Shown here one piece after another: positions 31,356 through 39,380 of a stretch of 64,000 bases of DNA. Position 1 is the stretch's first letter, and the number at the start of each line of letters is the position of its first letter. This DNA comes from Gammaproteobacteria bacterium LSUCC0112. GTDB lineage: Bacteria; Pseudomonadota; Gammaproteobacteria; Pseudomonadales; Pseudohongiellaceae. The position numbers and the translations under genes are program-made. The notes under the pieces were generated by a model. That model was not told the DNA's origin. It worked only from the letters and a program-made list of their open reading frames with translations, and ran no database searches. The stretch is from NCBI GenBank assembly GCA_004535785.1, contig SPIB01000003.1:258110-322109 (forward strand), given 5' to 3'.

Positions 31356-32393
31356 ATGAACAATAGACCCGTACCTGCCTGCAGAATGACCTTCCTCAGC
31401 GTGGGCATTGCAACGACCTTGATGTTGTCAGTTAATGCCCTTGCCCAAGACGGCTACATCGTCCCGCGCACCTGGGATGGCGCACCTGATCTGCAAGGTG
31501 TTTGGCGTAACGCAACCGTGACACCACTGGAACGGCCTTCAGAACTGGGGACCAAGCGAGCTTACACTCGCGAGGAAGCGTTTGCTTTGGAACGCGCCGC
31601 TCAACAGGAAGTTGAGGAAGACAATGAACCGCTGGATCCGAACCGCCCACCACCCCCTGCAACCGCATTGCCGCCCGTAGGCAACTATGATCTGTTCTGG
31701 ACTGACCGCGGCATGTTTATGCCGACGATCAATGGTGAGTACCGTACATCAATTATCATCGAACCGGAAAATGGCAAGATCCCGGGCTACAAACCAGAGT
31801 TTCTGGCAAAGCGGGCTGAAGAGCGCGCCAACGGGCCAGGACCGTTTGACGGTCCTGAAGGTCGGGGTGTCGGTGAACGCTGCTTGCTGTCATTCGGGTC
31901 ACATTCCGGGCCGCCCATGTTGCCGGTCATGTACAACAGCCACTACGAAATTTTCCAGTCACCCGGTTACGTCGTTATTCTGGCTGAGATGGTTCATGAT
32001 GCTCGTATTATAAAAATTGTGGACGAACACGCACCCGGTGCCGAGATTATGGAAAAGTGGATGGGTGACTCCATCGGGCGCTGGGAAGGTGACACGCTGG
32101 TTGTGGAAACGCGTCACTTTAATCCAGACCAGAATTTCCGCGGCGCGTCAGAGAGTTTGACCGTCATTGAAAAGTTCCGGCGCGATAACGAACACAAAAT
32201 CATTTACAGTTTTACGGTTGAAGATCCCAGCGTGTTTGAATCCAGTTTTACAGGCGAGCTGGCACTGACATCGTTTGATGAGCCAATCTACGAGTACGCA
32301 TGTCACGAAGGTAATTATGCATTGGCTGGCACACTGGCTGGCGCGCGATTGGCGGAAGAAGAGGCCCGTAAGGCCGCTGCAGCGCAACAATAA
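31356..32393 (+). CDS. Uncharacterised exported protein inserted in the flagellar cluster
   Basis: A 345-residue protein with a signal peptide (about 10-31, ending VNALAQ) and a mature part that starts with RTWDGAPDLQGVWRNATVTPLERP. It contains a proline-rich stretch (NRPPPPATALPP), an RTSIIIEPENGKIPGY block, a GxGERCLLSFGSHSGPP block and GRWEGDTLVVETRHFNP. Proteins with the DLxGVW...TPLERP and W..DTLVVET pattern are abundant in Acidobacteria and in some marine Gammaproteobacteria and are uncharacterised. No flagellar role is suggested by sequence. It has its own sigma-70 promoter and a strong terminator, on the strand opposite to its flagellar neighbours. Confidence 0.85.
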   Translation: MNNRPVPACRMTFLSVGIATTLMLSVNALAQDGYIVPRTWDGAPDLQGVWRNATVTPLERPSELGTKRAYTREEAFALERAAQQEVEEDNEPLDPNRPPPPATALPPVGNYDLFWTDRGMFMPTINGEYRTSIIIEPENGKIPGYKPEFLAKRAEERANGPGPFDGPEGRGVGERCLLSFGSHSGPPMLPVMYNSHYEIFQSPGYVVILAEMVHDARIIKIVDEHAPGAEIMEKWMGDSIGRWEGDTLVVETRHFNPDQNFRGASESLTVIEKFRRDNEHKIIYSFTVEDPSVFESSFTGELALTSFDEPIYEYACHEGNYALAGTLAGARLAEEEARKAAAAQQ

Positions 32394-32413
32394 AATCTGC
32401 CGGCGCCCGCCCC

Positions 32414-32451
32414 AAAAAAAAAGGGATGATTCAAAGAATCATCCCTTTTTT
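32414..32451. terminator. Bidirectional rho-independent terminator
   Basis: A perfect 10-bp stem, GGGATGATTC (32423-32432) and GAATCATCCC (32436-32445), with an AAA loop, flanked by nine A on the left and six T on the right. It can end both the rightward gene at 31356 and the leftward flaG. Confidence 0.9.
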
Positions 32452-32489
32452 ACACTTACTTGATTGACTACAGACTGCATGCGCTGTTT

Positions 32490-32945
32490 TCAGACTTGCG
32501 CCTTGAACAATGAAATAGGCTCCTGAGATTCCAGTTTACGGGCAAGCTCTTGAGCTTCTTGACTGTCAAATCGTCTTAACACCTTGCGCGATTCGCGATC
32601 GACAACTGTCACCGACGGCTCACCACTGTCCGGGTCGAAATCAAAAATGATGTCGCGTTTAACTGACTGAACATACTCATTCAAGCGAGACACTGCATGT
32701 TCGGTGGTACCGCTTTTTGCCGCCGAAACCACATCATCCTTGTCACTGTCGGCAATTTTCTTCAAACCACCGCGTGACTGGGTGTCAGATTGTTCCTTGT
32801 GTCTGGCTGACTGCTGCTCCTGCTTGTTTTCAAGCGGATTCTCCGCTTGCTCAAGACCATTTTCAGTATCAATGACCTGCACAGAATTGATTTTTTCCCT
32901 GGCAACTAACGCAGGCTGGAATCGGGTGATACTGATTTCACTCAC
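32490..32945 (-). CDS. flaG: FlaG family flagellar protein
   Basis: A 151-residue protein. A polar, Gln/Lys-rich N-terminal half precedes a conserved FlaG domain (about 88-150: AVSRLNEYVQSVKRDIIFDFDPDSG, then VTVVDRESRKVLRRF). It starts with GTG at 32945 after GGAGG. FlaG influences filament length in Pseudomonas, Vibrio and Campylobacter. A strong sigma-28 promoter lies upstream, overlapping the fliC1 terminator. Confidence 0.9.
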   Translation of the reverse strand: MSEISITRFQPALVAREKINSVQVIDTENGLEQAENPLENKQEQQSARHKEQSDTQSRGGLKKIADSDKDDVVSAAKSGTTEHAVSRLNEYVQSVKRDIIFDFDPDSGEPSVTVVDRESRKVLRRFDSQEAQELARKLESQEPISLFKAQV

Positions 32946-33030
32946 AACGCGCCTCCCCCAACAAGCTCAGGGTTAATGTTTCCGGGTGGACACTCACAAA
33001 TTCCGGATCCTACGTCCGGCCCGGGCCTGC

Positions 33031-33077
33031 AAAACAAAATCCGCCCGGTATTACCGTGTTATCGGTGCAAACCGGGC
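33031..33077 (-). terminator. Terminator of fliC1
   Basis: Minus-strand hairpin with outer stem GCCCGGT/ACCGGGC (33071-33077 and 33043-33049) and an inner ACCG/CGGT stem, followed by GGATTTTGTTTT. It begins about 16 bp after the fliC1 stop and overlaps the sigma-28 promoter of flaG. Confidence 0.6.
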
Positions 33078-33085
33078 AGACTTTA
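33059..33085 (-). promoter_or_regulatory. Sigma-28 promoter of flaG
   Basis: Minus-strand TAAAGTCT, 11 bp, ACCGATAA closely matches the FliA consensus (TAAAGTTT-N11-GCCGATAA), differing at three positions. It is about 114 bp upstream of the flaG start, between the fliC1 stop and flaG. Confidence 0.75.
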
Positions 33086-33093
33086 GTTATTTA

Positions 33094-35193
33094 TTAACGC
33101 AGCAGTGACAATACTTGCTCAGGACCAGAGTTCGCCTGTGACAGGATGGAAATACCAGCCTGCTGCAGAACCTGACTACGTGACAGCGCCGCTGCTTCAG
33201 ATGCGAAATCAGCGTCTTTGATACGTGAGTTTGCAGTTGACAGGTTCTCTGAGGTCACAGCCAGGTTGGAAATGGTAGACTCAAAACGGTTTTGAATCGC
33301 ACCGAGATCCGCACGAGCACTGTTGATGCTGTTCAGCGCGTTATCGACCGCCGCCAGGGCAGCATTGGCGCCTTCCTGTGTGGAGATGTCTACATCGCTC
33401 AGGAACTGGCCTGACTCTGCGCCACCGAAGGTGCCGGCAGTGAAGCCAAGCTGTTCGAGAGCGGCATTTCCGTTGGTGCCACCTGATACCGTGAACTGAC
33501 CACCAGAGCTCAACGTTACTGAAGAGTAGGTTGTCTGTGGTGTTGCAGTAGCAGAAGTGTTTGCGATTCCAAAATCCGTGGCATCCGCAACGCCAGCACC
33601 GGCTGCCGTCATACCCATAACAATGTTGCGGCCATCCGCTGCAGTCAGCGTCAGACCTGCACCATTATCTTCTGCCACAACGCCGGTTTGACCGGATACA
33701 GCGTTAATTGCTGCTACCGCAGAGGCGCGGTCTGCATCCTGATCGCCAATTGAGGTTAAGGCAATATCAACACCATTCAGGCTCAACGTTGTTGCGTCAC
33801 CGTCTGTTCCTGTTGTTGTCTGTTCACCTTCAATCACATTGGCATTGGCTGACGCGGTTACGCCCGTTGCATCTGAAGACTTGTTGATGGCTGCTGCAAT
33901 AGCGATGGCAGAACCTTCTTTCAAGCTACTGAAGTCAGTATCTGATGACAGCGTGTATGACGCTGTATCATCGGCTGCACTGGCAGCCGCAATCGCCACA
34001 CCGTTGATCACTAGGTCGCCAGCGTCCAGACTGATCGTTGCATCAGCAGCAGCATCCGCTGCCTGACGTGTGTTGGTGCTGACATTGGCTACGCCTGAGG
34101 TATAGGTGCCTGCTGTCAAACCGGCTGCTGCAGGAGCCGTACCGCTGATTTCGATTGAGCTGACATCGGAATTGGCTACCAGCGTAAATCCACCTGCATA
34201 GGTGTCCGCAGCCGCAAGACCTGTGTTGGCCGCAGTCAAGGTAGTGAATGCAACCTCGATGTTGCGTCCATCAGCAGCGACCAGTGTTACACCCAGATCG
34301 TCATCTCCTGTATCAACAGCAGTAACGCCGGTGAGCGCAGATTGAGCGTTGATTGCTGTCACGACAGAAGCCCGTGTAGTAGCGGCGTCGGCAGTCGTCT
34401 GAATGGAGATACTGGTCCCGTTGATTGAGACAGAACCCGTTGCGTCACCAGCGGTCATCACGCTACCAGCAACACTGTTAGCGTCTACAACAGCAGTAAC
34501 ACCAGTCTGGTCAGATACACGGTTAATGGCCGCAGCTTTGGAAATCGCGCTAGTGCTGGCCTCTGCGGTTGAAGCGTTGTCATCTGCAGCACGGGTAGCA
34601 CCTACAGACACACCGTTGATGATCAGTTCACCAGTAGCAAGGGCGTCATCTGTACGAACAGAAGATACACCATTTTTGGCTGCCACACCCAAGGTGTCTG
34701 CAGTCAACTTGCCGATAGAAATATTCACTACGTCACCGGCATTGGCGCCGACCTGAATAGAGGTAGAGAAGCTACCATCCAGCAGTTTTACACCATTGAA
34801 GTTAGTAGTATCAGCAGTACGACCGAGTTCTTCCAGCAGCTGACTGGCTTCTGCCTGGAGAGCTTCACGGTCTGACGCACTGTTGGTACCGTTAGCTGCT
34901 TGCAGTGCCAGTTCACGGACACGCTGCAGTGATTCGGTCATGGAACCGAGTGCGCCTTCTGCTGTCTGAGCCAGCGACACGCCGTCGCCTGAATTACGGA
35001 TCGCTACCGCGATACCTTTGATCTGCGAGTCAAAACGGGTAGAAATCGCAAGACCGGCAGCATCATCTTTGGCGCTGTTAATACGCAGACCAGAAGACAG
35101 ACGCTGCAGGGCCTGGTTAGTTTCAGCTTGCGAGCTGGACAGATTGCGCTGCGCGTTAAGTGAAGCGATATTGGTATTTATGACTTGAGCCAT
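33094..35193 (-). CDS. fliC: Flagellin 1
   Basis: A 699-residue flagellin. Conserved D0/D1 N-terminus (starting MAQVINTNIASLNAQRNL, about 1-170) and C-terminus (about 590-699, with TSENLSTANSRIKDADFA) flank a long variable centre. The centre contains two homologous units (about 188-320 and 392-528). Each has two flagellin-IN-type ING/LNG motifs, one near its start and one in its middle, and ends with (A)ADGRNI. It is about 200 residues longer than E. coli FliC (498). It has a sigma-28 promoter about 130 bp upstream and is closely similar to the second flagellin (35829-37922). Confidence 0.95.
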   Translation of the reverse strand: MAQVINTNIASLNAQRNLSSSQAETNQALQRLSSGLRINSAKDDAAGLAISTRFDSQIKGIAVAIRNSGDGVSLAQTAEGALGSMTESLQRVRELALQAANGTNSASDREALQAEASQLLEELGRTADTTNFNGVKLLDGSFSTSIQVGANAGDVVNISIGKLTADTLGVAAKNGVSSVRTDDALATGELIINGVSVGATRAADDNASTAEASTSAISKAAAINRVSDQTGVTAVVDANSVAGSVMTAGDATGSVSINGTSISIQTTADAATTRASVVTAINAQSALTGVTAVDTGDDDLGVTLVAADGRNIEVAFTTLTAANTGLAAADTYAGGFTLVANSDVSSIEISGTAPAAAGLTAGTYTSGVANVSTNTRQAADAAADATISLDAGDLVINGVAIAAASAADDTASYTLSSDTDFSSLKEGSAIAIAAAINKSSDATGVTASANANVIEGEQTTTGTDGDATTLSLNGVDIALTSIGDQDADRASAVAAINAVSGQTGVVAEDNGAGLTLTAADGRNIVMGMTAAGAGVADATDFGIANTSATATPQTTYSSVTLSSGGQFTVSGGTNGNAALEQLGFTAGTFGGAESGQFLSDVDISTQEGANAALAAVDNALNSINSARADLGAIQNRFESTISNLAVTSENLSTANSRIKDADFASEAAALSRSQVLQQAGISILSQANSGPEQVLSLLR

Positions 35194-35326
35194 GCTTGTT
35201 TACTCCTGAGTTTACACATTAAACTGAGCGCATACCGAGGAGACTTTAACCAGCTCACTGTTATGCGTTACACCATTTAACGACACGAAATTTTAAATCT
35301 TTAATTGAATTTCAAGGATTTTTTCG

Positions 35327-35352
35327 GGTTCGGCAGAAAATATTTTTCTTTA
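35327..35352 (-). promoter_or_regulatory. Sigma-28 promoter of flagellin 1
   Basis: Minus-strand TAAA (35349-35352), 14 bp, then GCCGAACC (35327-35334), matching the FliA -35 and the GCCGA core of the -10. It implies a leader of about 125 nt before the fliC1 start at 35193. Confidence 0.6.
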
Positions 35353-35375
35353 GAACTTTTTTCAGGAATTTGCAG

Positions 35376-35759
35376 ATGAGCTCTGAAAACGAAAAAGCCG
35401 TAACAGGCGACATTTCAACTTTTTATAAAAATACCATTTCAAATCAAACTGTTAAGTGGGAAGAAATCCTCTCCTTATCAACACAGCTTTTACAACTTGC
35501 GTACCAGAAAAACTGGCTATCTTTAATGGATCTTCACAAAAAGCGTGATGATTTGCTCGACAGTTTTTTCAAAGAATCAATAGATGAAGGCATTGTCGAC
35601 ACGATAAGAAATGACATCCTCACTATCAAAAACCAGGATGAAGAAATTGTTCGATTGGTTAAAAATAACCAGCAACAATTGGGAGATGAATCACAGCAAT
35701 TACATGCTATGAAAAAACGTATCAACAGCTATCTATCGGCAGGCGATAAAAAACTTTAA
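35376..35759 (+). CDS. Putative FliT-like flagellar chaperone
   Basis: A 127-residue, fully helical protein (WEEILSLSTQLLQLAYQKNW, LHKKRDDLLDSFFKES, NDILTIKNQDEEIVRLVKNNQQQL) with the size and helix pattern of FliT-type chaperones, which bind the filament cap FliD. The ATG at 35376 follows AGGA at 9 bp; an in-frame TTG at 35370 is too close to it. It is on the opposite strand between the two flagellin genes. No other fliT candidate exists in the cluster, which supports the call, but sequence similarity to known FliT is weak. Its AT content is higher than that of the flagellin genes beside it. Confidence 0.6.
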   Translation: MSSENEKAVTGDISTFYKNTISNQTVKWEEILSLSTQLLQLAYQKNWLSLMDLHKKRDDLLDSFFKESIDEGIVDTIRNDILTIKNQDEEIVRLVKNNQQQLGDESQQLHAMKKRINSYLSAGDKKL

Positions 35760-35778
35760 TCCTTTCTAACATGGCTTT

Positions 35779-35808
35779 CGCCCCTCTGCTGAAGGTAACA
35801 GAGGGGCG
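35779..35808. terminator. Hairpin between the FliT-like gene and flagellin 2
   Basis: A perfect 10-bp stem, CGCCCCTCTG/CAGAGGGGCG, with a 10-nt loop, between two convergent stops (35759 and 35829). No T-tract follows on either strand, so it is a weak or Rho-assisted terminator, or an mRNA 3'-end stabiliser. Confidence 0.45.
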
Positions 35809-35828
35809 ATCAGACCTGATACTTCCGC

Positions 35829-37922
35829 TTACTGCAGCAGCGACAATACCTGCTCAGGGCCAGCATTCGCCTGTGACAGGATAGAGATACCAGCCTGTTG
35901 CAGCACCTGACTACGGGACAGCGCAGCTGCTTCAGCCGCAAAATCCGCATCCTTGATGCGCGAATTGGCTGTCGACAGGTTCTCTGAGGTTACCGCCAGG
36001 TTGGAGATCGTAGACTCAAAACGGTTTTGCACCGCACCAAGATCCGCACGAGCACTGTTGATACTGTTCAACGCATTATCAACCGCCGCCAGCGCAGCAT
36101 TAGCACCTGCCTGTGTGGAGATATCTACTTCATTCAGGAACTGACCTGACTCGGCGCCACCAAACGTGCCCGCCGTAAAGCCCAATTGCTCCAGAGCCAC
36201 ATTGCCATTAGTGCCACCTGACACAGTGAATTGACCACCTGAACTCAAAGTTACAGTACCGTAGGTTGTCAGCGGAGTTGCAGCTGCAGCCGTGTTAGCG
36301 ATACCAAAGTCGTCAGCAGTTGCCAACAGCGTTGAGTCTACACCCATCACAATATTGCGGCCATCTGCAGCAGTCAGGGTCAAGCCTTCACCATTGTCTT
36401 CAGCAATAACACCGGTCTGACCGGACACAGCATTGATTGCTGCCACCGCAGAGGCACGATCGGCATCCTGATCACCGGCTGAGGTCAAGGTAATATCGAC
36501 ACCATTCAGGCTCAATACCATGGATTCGCCCGCAGCCGCCGTTGTTGTCTGCGAGCCTTCAATAACGTTTGCATTCGCAGACGCAGTGACACCGGTTGCA
36601 TCAGATGCCTTGTTGATTGCAGCTGCGATGGCAATAGCAGAACCCTCTTTCAAGCTACTGAAGTCTGCATCAGCCGGAACAGTGTAAGAGGCAGTATCAT
36701 CTGCCGCACTGGCGGCACCAATGTTTACACCATTAATAACCAGATCACCTGCATCCAGACTGATCGTGGCATCAGCCGTAGCATCAGCGGCAGTGCGTGC
36801 CACTGTGCTGACATTTGACACACCAGAGGTATAACTGCCTGTTGTCAATCCAGCATTCGCAACATCAGTACCTGTAATCTCGATTGCGCTCACATCTGAA
36901 TTGGCAACCAAGGTAAAACCACCTGCATAAGTCTCGGCAGCGGCAAGGCCGGTGTTGGCTGTTGTCACAGTTGTCAGTGCGATTTCGATATTACGACCAT
37001 CCGCCGCAACCAGCGTGACACCAAGATCATCATCGCCGGTATCAACTGCCGTGACGCCGGTTAACTGAGACTGCGCATTGATTGCTGTAACAACCGCCGC
37101 TCTGGACGACGCCGCGTTGCCTGTTGTCTGGATTGAAATGGACGTGCCATTAATGGTTACCGAACCAGTCGCATCGGATGCTGTCATGACACTACCCGCA
37201 ACGGTGTTTGCATCAACCACAGCCATCACACCTGTCTGGTCTGAAATGCGATTGATTGCTGCAGCCTTGGAAATGGCGCTGGTGTTAGCTTCTGACGTAG
37301 ACGCTGTATCGTCTGCAGCACGTGTAGCACCAACAGACACACCATTAATGACCAAGTCACCCGCAGCCAGCGCAATGTCTGTACCTACTGAAGACACACC
37401 ATTTTTGGCTGCAACACCCAAGGTGTCGGTGGTCAGCTTGGCGATACCAATGTCAACCGTATCGCCTGCATTGGCACCTACCTGAATAGACGTGGCAAAA
37501 CTGCCATCGAGCAGCTTGACGCCGTTGAAGTTAGTACCTTCTGCGGTACGAGCTATTTCTTCGATCAATTGCTTGGCTTCCGCTTGCAGAGCTTCCCGGT
37601 CAGATGCGCTGTTGGTACCGTTAGCCGCTTGCAGCGCCAGTTCACGAACGCGCTGCAAGGATTCGGTCATGGAACCGAGCGCACCTTCTGCAGTCTGAGC
37701 CAGCGACACGCCGTCGCCTGAGTTACGGATAGCAACCGCGATACCCTTGATCTGGGAATCGAAGCGTGTAGAGATTGCCAGACCAGCCGCATCGTCCTTG
37801 GCACTGTTGATACGAAGACCTGAGGACAATCGTTGCAGTGCCTGATTGGTGTCGGCCTGGGATGTGCTCAGGTTACGCTGAGCATTCAGTGATGCGATAT
37901 TGGTATTGATTACTTGACCCAT
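35829..37922 (-). CDS. fliC: Flagellin 2
   Basis: A 697-residue flagellin nearly identical to flagellin 1 in the D0/D1 ends (MGQVINTNIASLNAQRNLSTSQADTNQALQ..., C-terminal ...QANAGPEQVLSLLQ) and very similar across the centre, with the same two internal units. Differences are concentrated at synonymous sites and in the variable centre. Two structural flagellins in tandem are common in polar flagellates. A weaker sigma-28-like site lies upstream. Confidence 0.95.
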   Translation of the reverse strand: MGQVINTNIASLNAQRNLSTSQADTNQALQRLSSGLRINSAKDDAAGLAISTRFDSQIKGIAVAIRNSGDGVSLAQTAEGALGSMTESLQRVRELALQAANGTNSASDREALQAEAKQLIEEIARTAEGTNFNGVKLLDGSFATSIQVGANAGDTVDIGIAKLTTDTLGVAAKNGVSSVGTDIALAAGDLVINGVSVGATRAADDTASTSEANTSAISKAAAINRISDQTGVMAVVDANTVAGSVMTASDATGSVTINGTSISIQTTGNAASSRAAVVTAINAQSQLTGVTAVDTGDDDLGVTLVAADGRNIEIALTTVTTANTGLAAAETYAGGFTLVANSDVSAIEITGTDVANAGLTTGSYTSGVSNVSTVARTAADATADATISLDAGDLVINGVNIGAASAADDTASYTVPADADFSSLKEGSAIAIAAAINKASDATGVTASANANVIEGSQTTTAAAGESMVLSLNGVDITLTSAGDQDADRASAVAAINAVSGQTGVIAEDNGEGLTLTAADGRNIVMGVDSTLLATADDFGIANTAAAATPLTTYGTVTLSSGGQFTVSGGTNGNVALEQLGFTAGTFGGAESGQFLNEVDISTQAGANAALAAVDNALNSINSARADLGAVQNRFESTISNLAVTSENLSTANSRIKDADFAAEAAALSRSQVLQQAGISILSQANAGPEQVLSLLQ

Positions 37923-38018
37923 TATTATAACTCCAGTTTCTTAAGTTTGTTTTGAGTTGCACATCGCAAATATCAAAGCAACTCGCTATATTTTTTTAAA
38001 CCCGTTTTGTTAAAACAT

Positions 38019-38045
38019 ATAACGACAATAAAATTTAATTCTTTA
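38019..38045 (-). promoter_or_regulatory. Candidate sigma-28 promoter of flagellin 2
   Basis: Minus-strand TAAAG (TAAA at 38042-38045) and GTCGTTAT (38019-38026) have the 15-bp spacing from TAAA expected of FliA promoters, but the -10 is only a partial match to GCCGATAA. The surrounding 190 bp between flgL and fliC2 is very AT-rich. Confidence 0.4.
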
Positions 38046-38112
38046 GCTTTTTATCCTTTTTTCATTCATATTTTTATATACTCCTTATTCTATTACTTTA
38101 ATTTACCTGTCT

Positions 38113-39357
38113 CTATATAAGATCAAACAATGACATTCTTGATATTCTTGCAAAACTTGTCTGAGCGGCTTCGAGAACAAAACTCTCTTGAGTCAATTGA
38201 CTTATGGCCTTGGCATAATCCAGATCCGACAACTCAGACAATGCTGTTCGGACAACCAATTCAAAATCTTCGTTTGCTGACTGCGTCGCTTCAATCTGAT
38301 TCATGCGAGAGCCAACAGCGCTGCGAGTCTGCAATAACTGCGTCTGTGCATTTTCGAGATTACTGATTGTTGTTTTCATTGAGTCTGCCAGCAAGGATCG
38401 CTCCGCAGTGTTATCACCCAATCTATTAAGGTTGGAAATAAAGTCCTCGAGACCTTCAAGCAAACCTTTCTTGTTGCTAGACTCCACAACAAAGGTATCA
38501 CCCTCAGCTGGACGGCCTTGAACGCGGAGAACAGCACCGGCGAACTCAATTTCATTACCAGAGACATATGGCACGTTCTGCATTAATACCCGGCCATCCG
38601 ATATTTGCTTGACTGTATAGTTCAGGCCAGGCGGCACAATTTCATCAACCGGGCGAAACTCGATAACAGCGCTTTCAGGAACAAACTCGGCAAATCGTTC
38701 GGCGTTCCGGACTTGTGCACCACTCACTTGCGCAGGGGGCACCGCAGCATTACCAGCACCAGCAGATACAGACACACTTGGCTTGGCGCTTTGAATATTC
38801 AAAAACAGGTCAAAACCTGAGTCGTTGGCAGCAATGGAAGTGACCGGGCCAACCTGCACAAAGCGTTGACCTTCATCCCCGTGGTACTGGTATCTGCCTT
38901 CAGCATCTTTTGCAAAAGGTGCAGTATTGCCTTTGTATCCGGCAAACAAATATTCGCCGCTGGCATCTTTGGTATTCATCAGCTGCGCCATGCTATCCAC
39001 CACAGTTTGCAACTCAGTTGCGATGTAACCACGTTGCTCTTTGTTGAGCGCCGCGCTGCCAGATTGCAGCACCAGTTCCTGAGCTTTCTGCTGCAGATCA
39101 CTGATGCCCGCCAGCGCTGCTTCTTCTCTCAGCAATCTGCTGTTGAGTGTGGACAAACTGCTGTTAAATTTTTTCATGTCCGTCAGTTCTTGATTCAACT
39201 GCAAAATGCGTGTTGCAGCTATCGGATCATCGGCCGGCGTCAGCACACGCTTGTTTGTGGCAATTTGTTCCTGTGTTTTACTCACAGCCTTTTGCACATC
39301 AAGCATTGGATTCAGGCCGCGGCTGAACAACTGATTTGTAGACATACGTACTGACAT
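38113..39357 (-). CDS. flgL: Flagellar hook-associated protein 3 FlgL
   Basis: A 414-residue hook-filament junction protein. The flagellin-like N-terminus has MSTNQLFSRGLNPMLDVQ and ANKRVLTPADDPIAATRILQL-type helices, and the C-terminal flagellin-like domain has VGSRMNQIEATQSANEDFELV and ends FARISRMSLFDLI. It lies 23 bp after flgK, the last gene of the flgF-to-flgL run. Confidence 0.95.
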   Translation of the reverse strand: MSVRMSTNQLFSRGLNPMLDVQKAVSKTQEQIATNKRVLTPADDPIAATRILQLNQELTDMKKFNSSLSTLNSRLLREEAALAGISDLQQKAQELVLQSGSAALNKEQRGYIATELQTVVDSMAQLMNTKDASGEYLFAGYKGNTAPFAKDAEGRYQYHGDEGQRFVQVGPVTSIAANDSGFDLFLNIQSAKPSVSVSAGAGNAAVPPAQVSGAQVRNAERFAEFVPESAVIEFRPVDEIVPPGLNYTVKQISDGRVLMQNVPYVSGNEIEFAGAVLRVQGRPAEGDTFVVESSNKKGLLEGLEDFISNLNRLGDNTAERSLLADSMKTTISNLENAQTQLLQTRSAVGSRMNQIEATQSANEDFELVVRTALSELSDLDYAKAISQLTQESFVLEAAQTSFARISRMSLFDLI

Positions 39358-39380
39358 AATTTTTCCCTTCAGCCTCGTCC

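Noticed and set aside
33094-37922. Long direct repeat of about 2 kb, possible mobile element duplication
   Set aside because: The repeat is the two flagellin genes; no terminal repeats or transposase gene accompany them.
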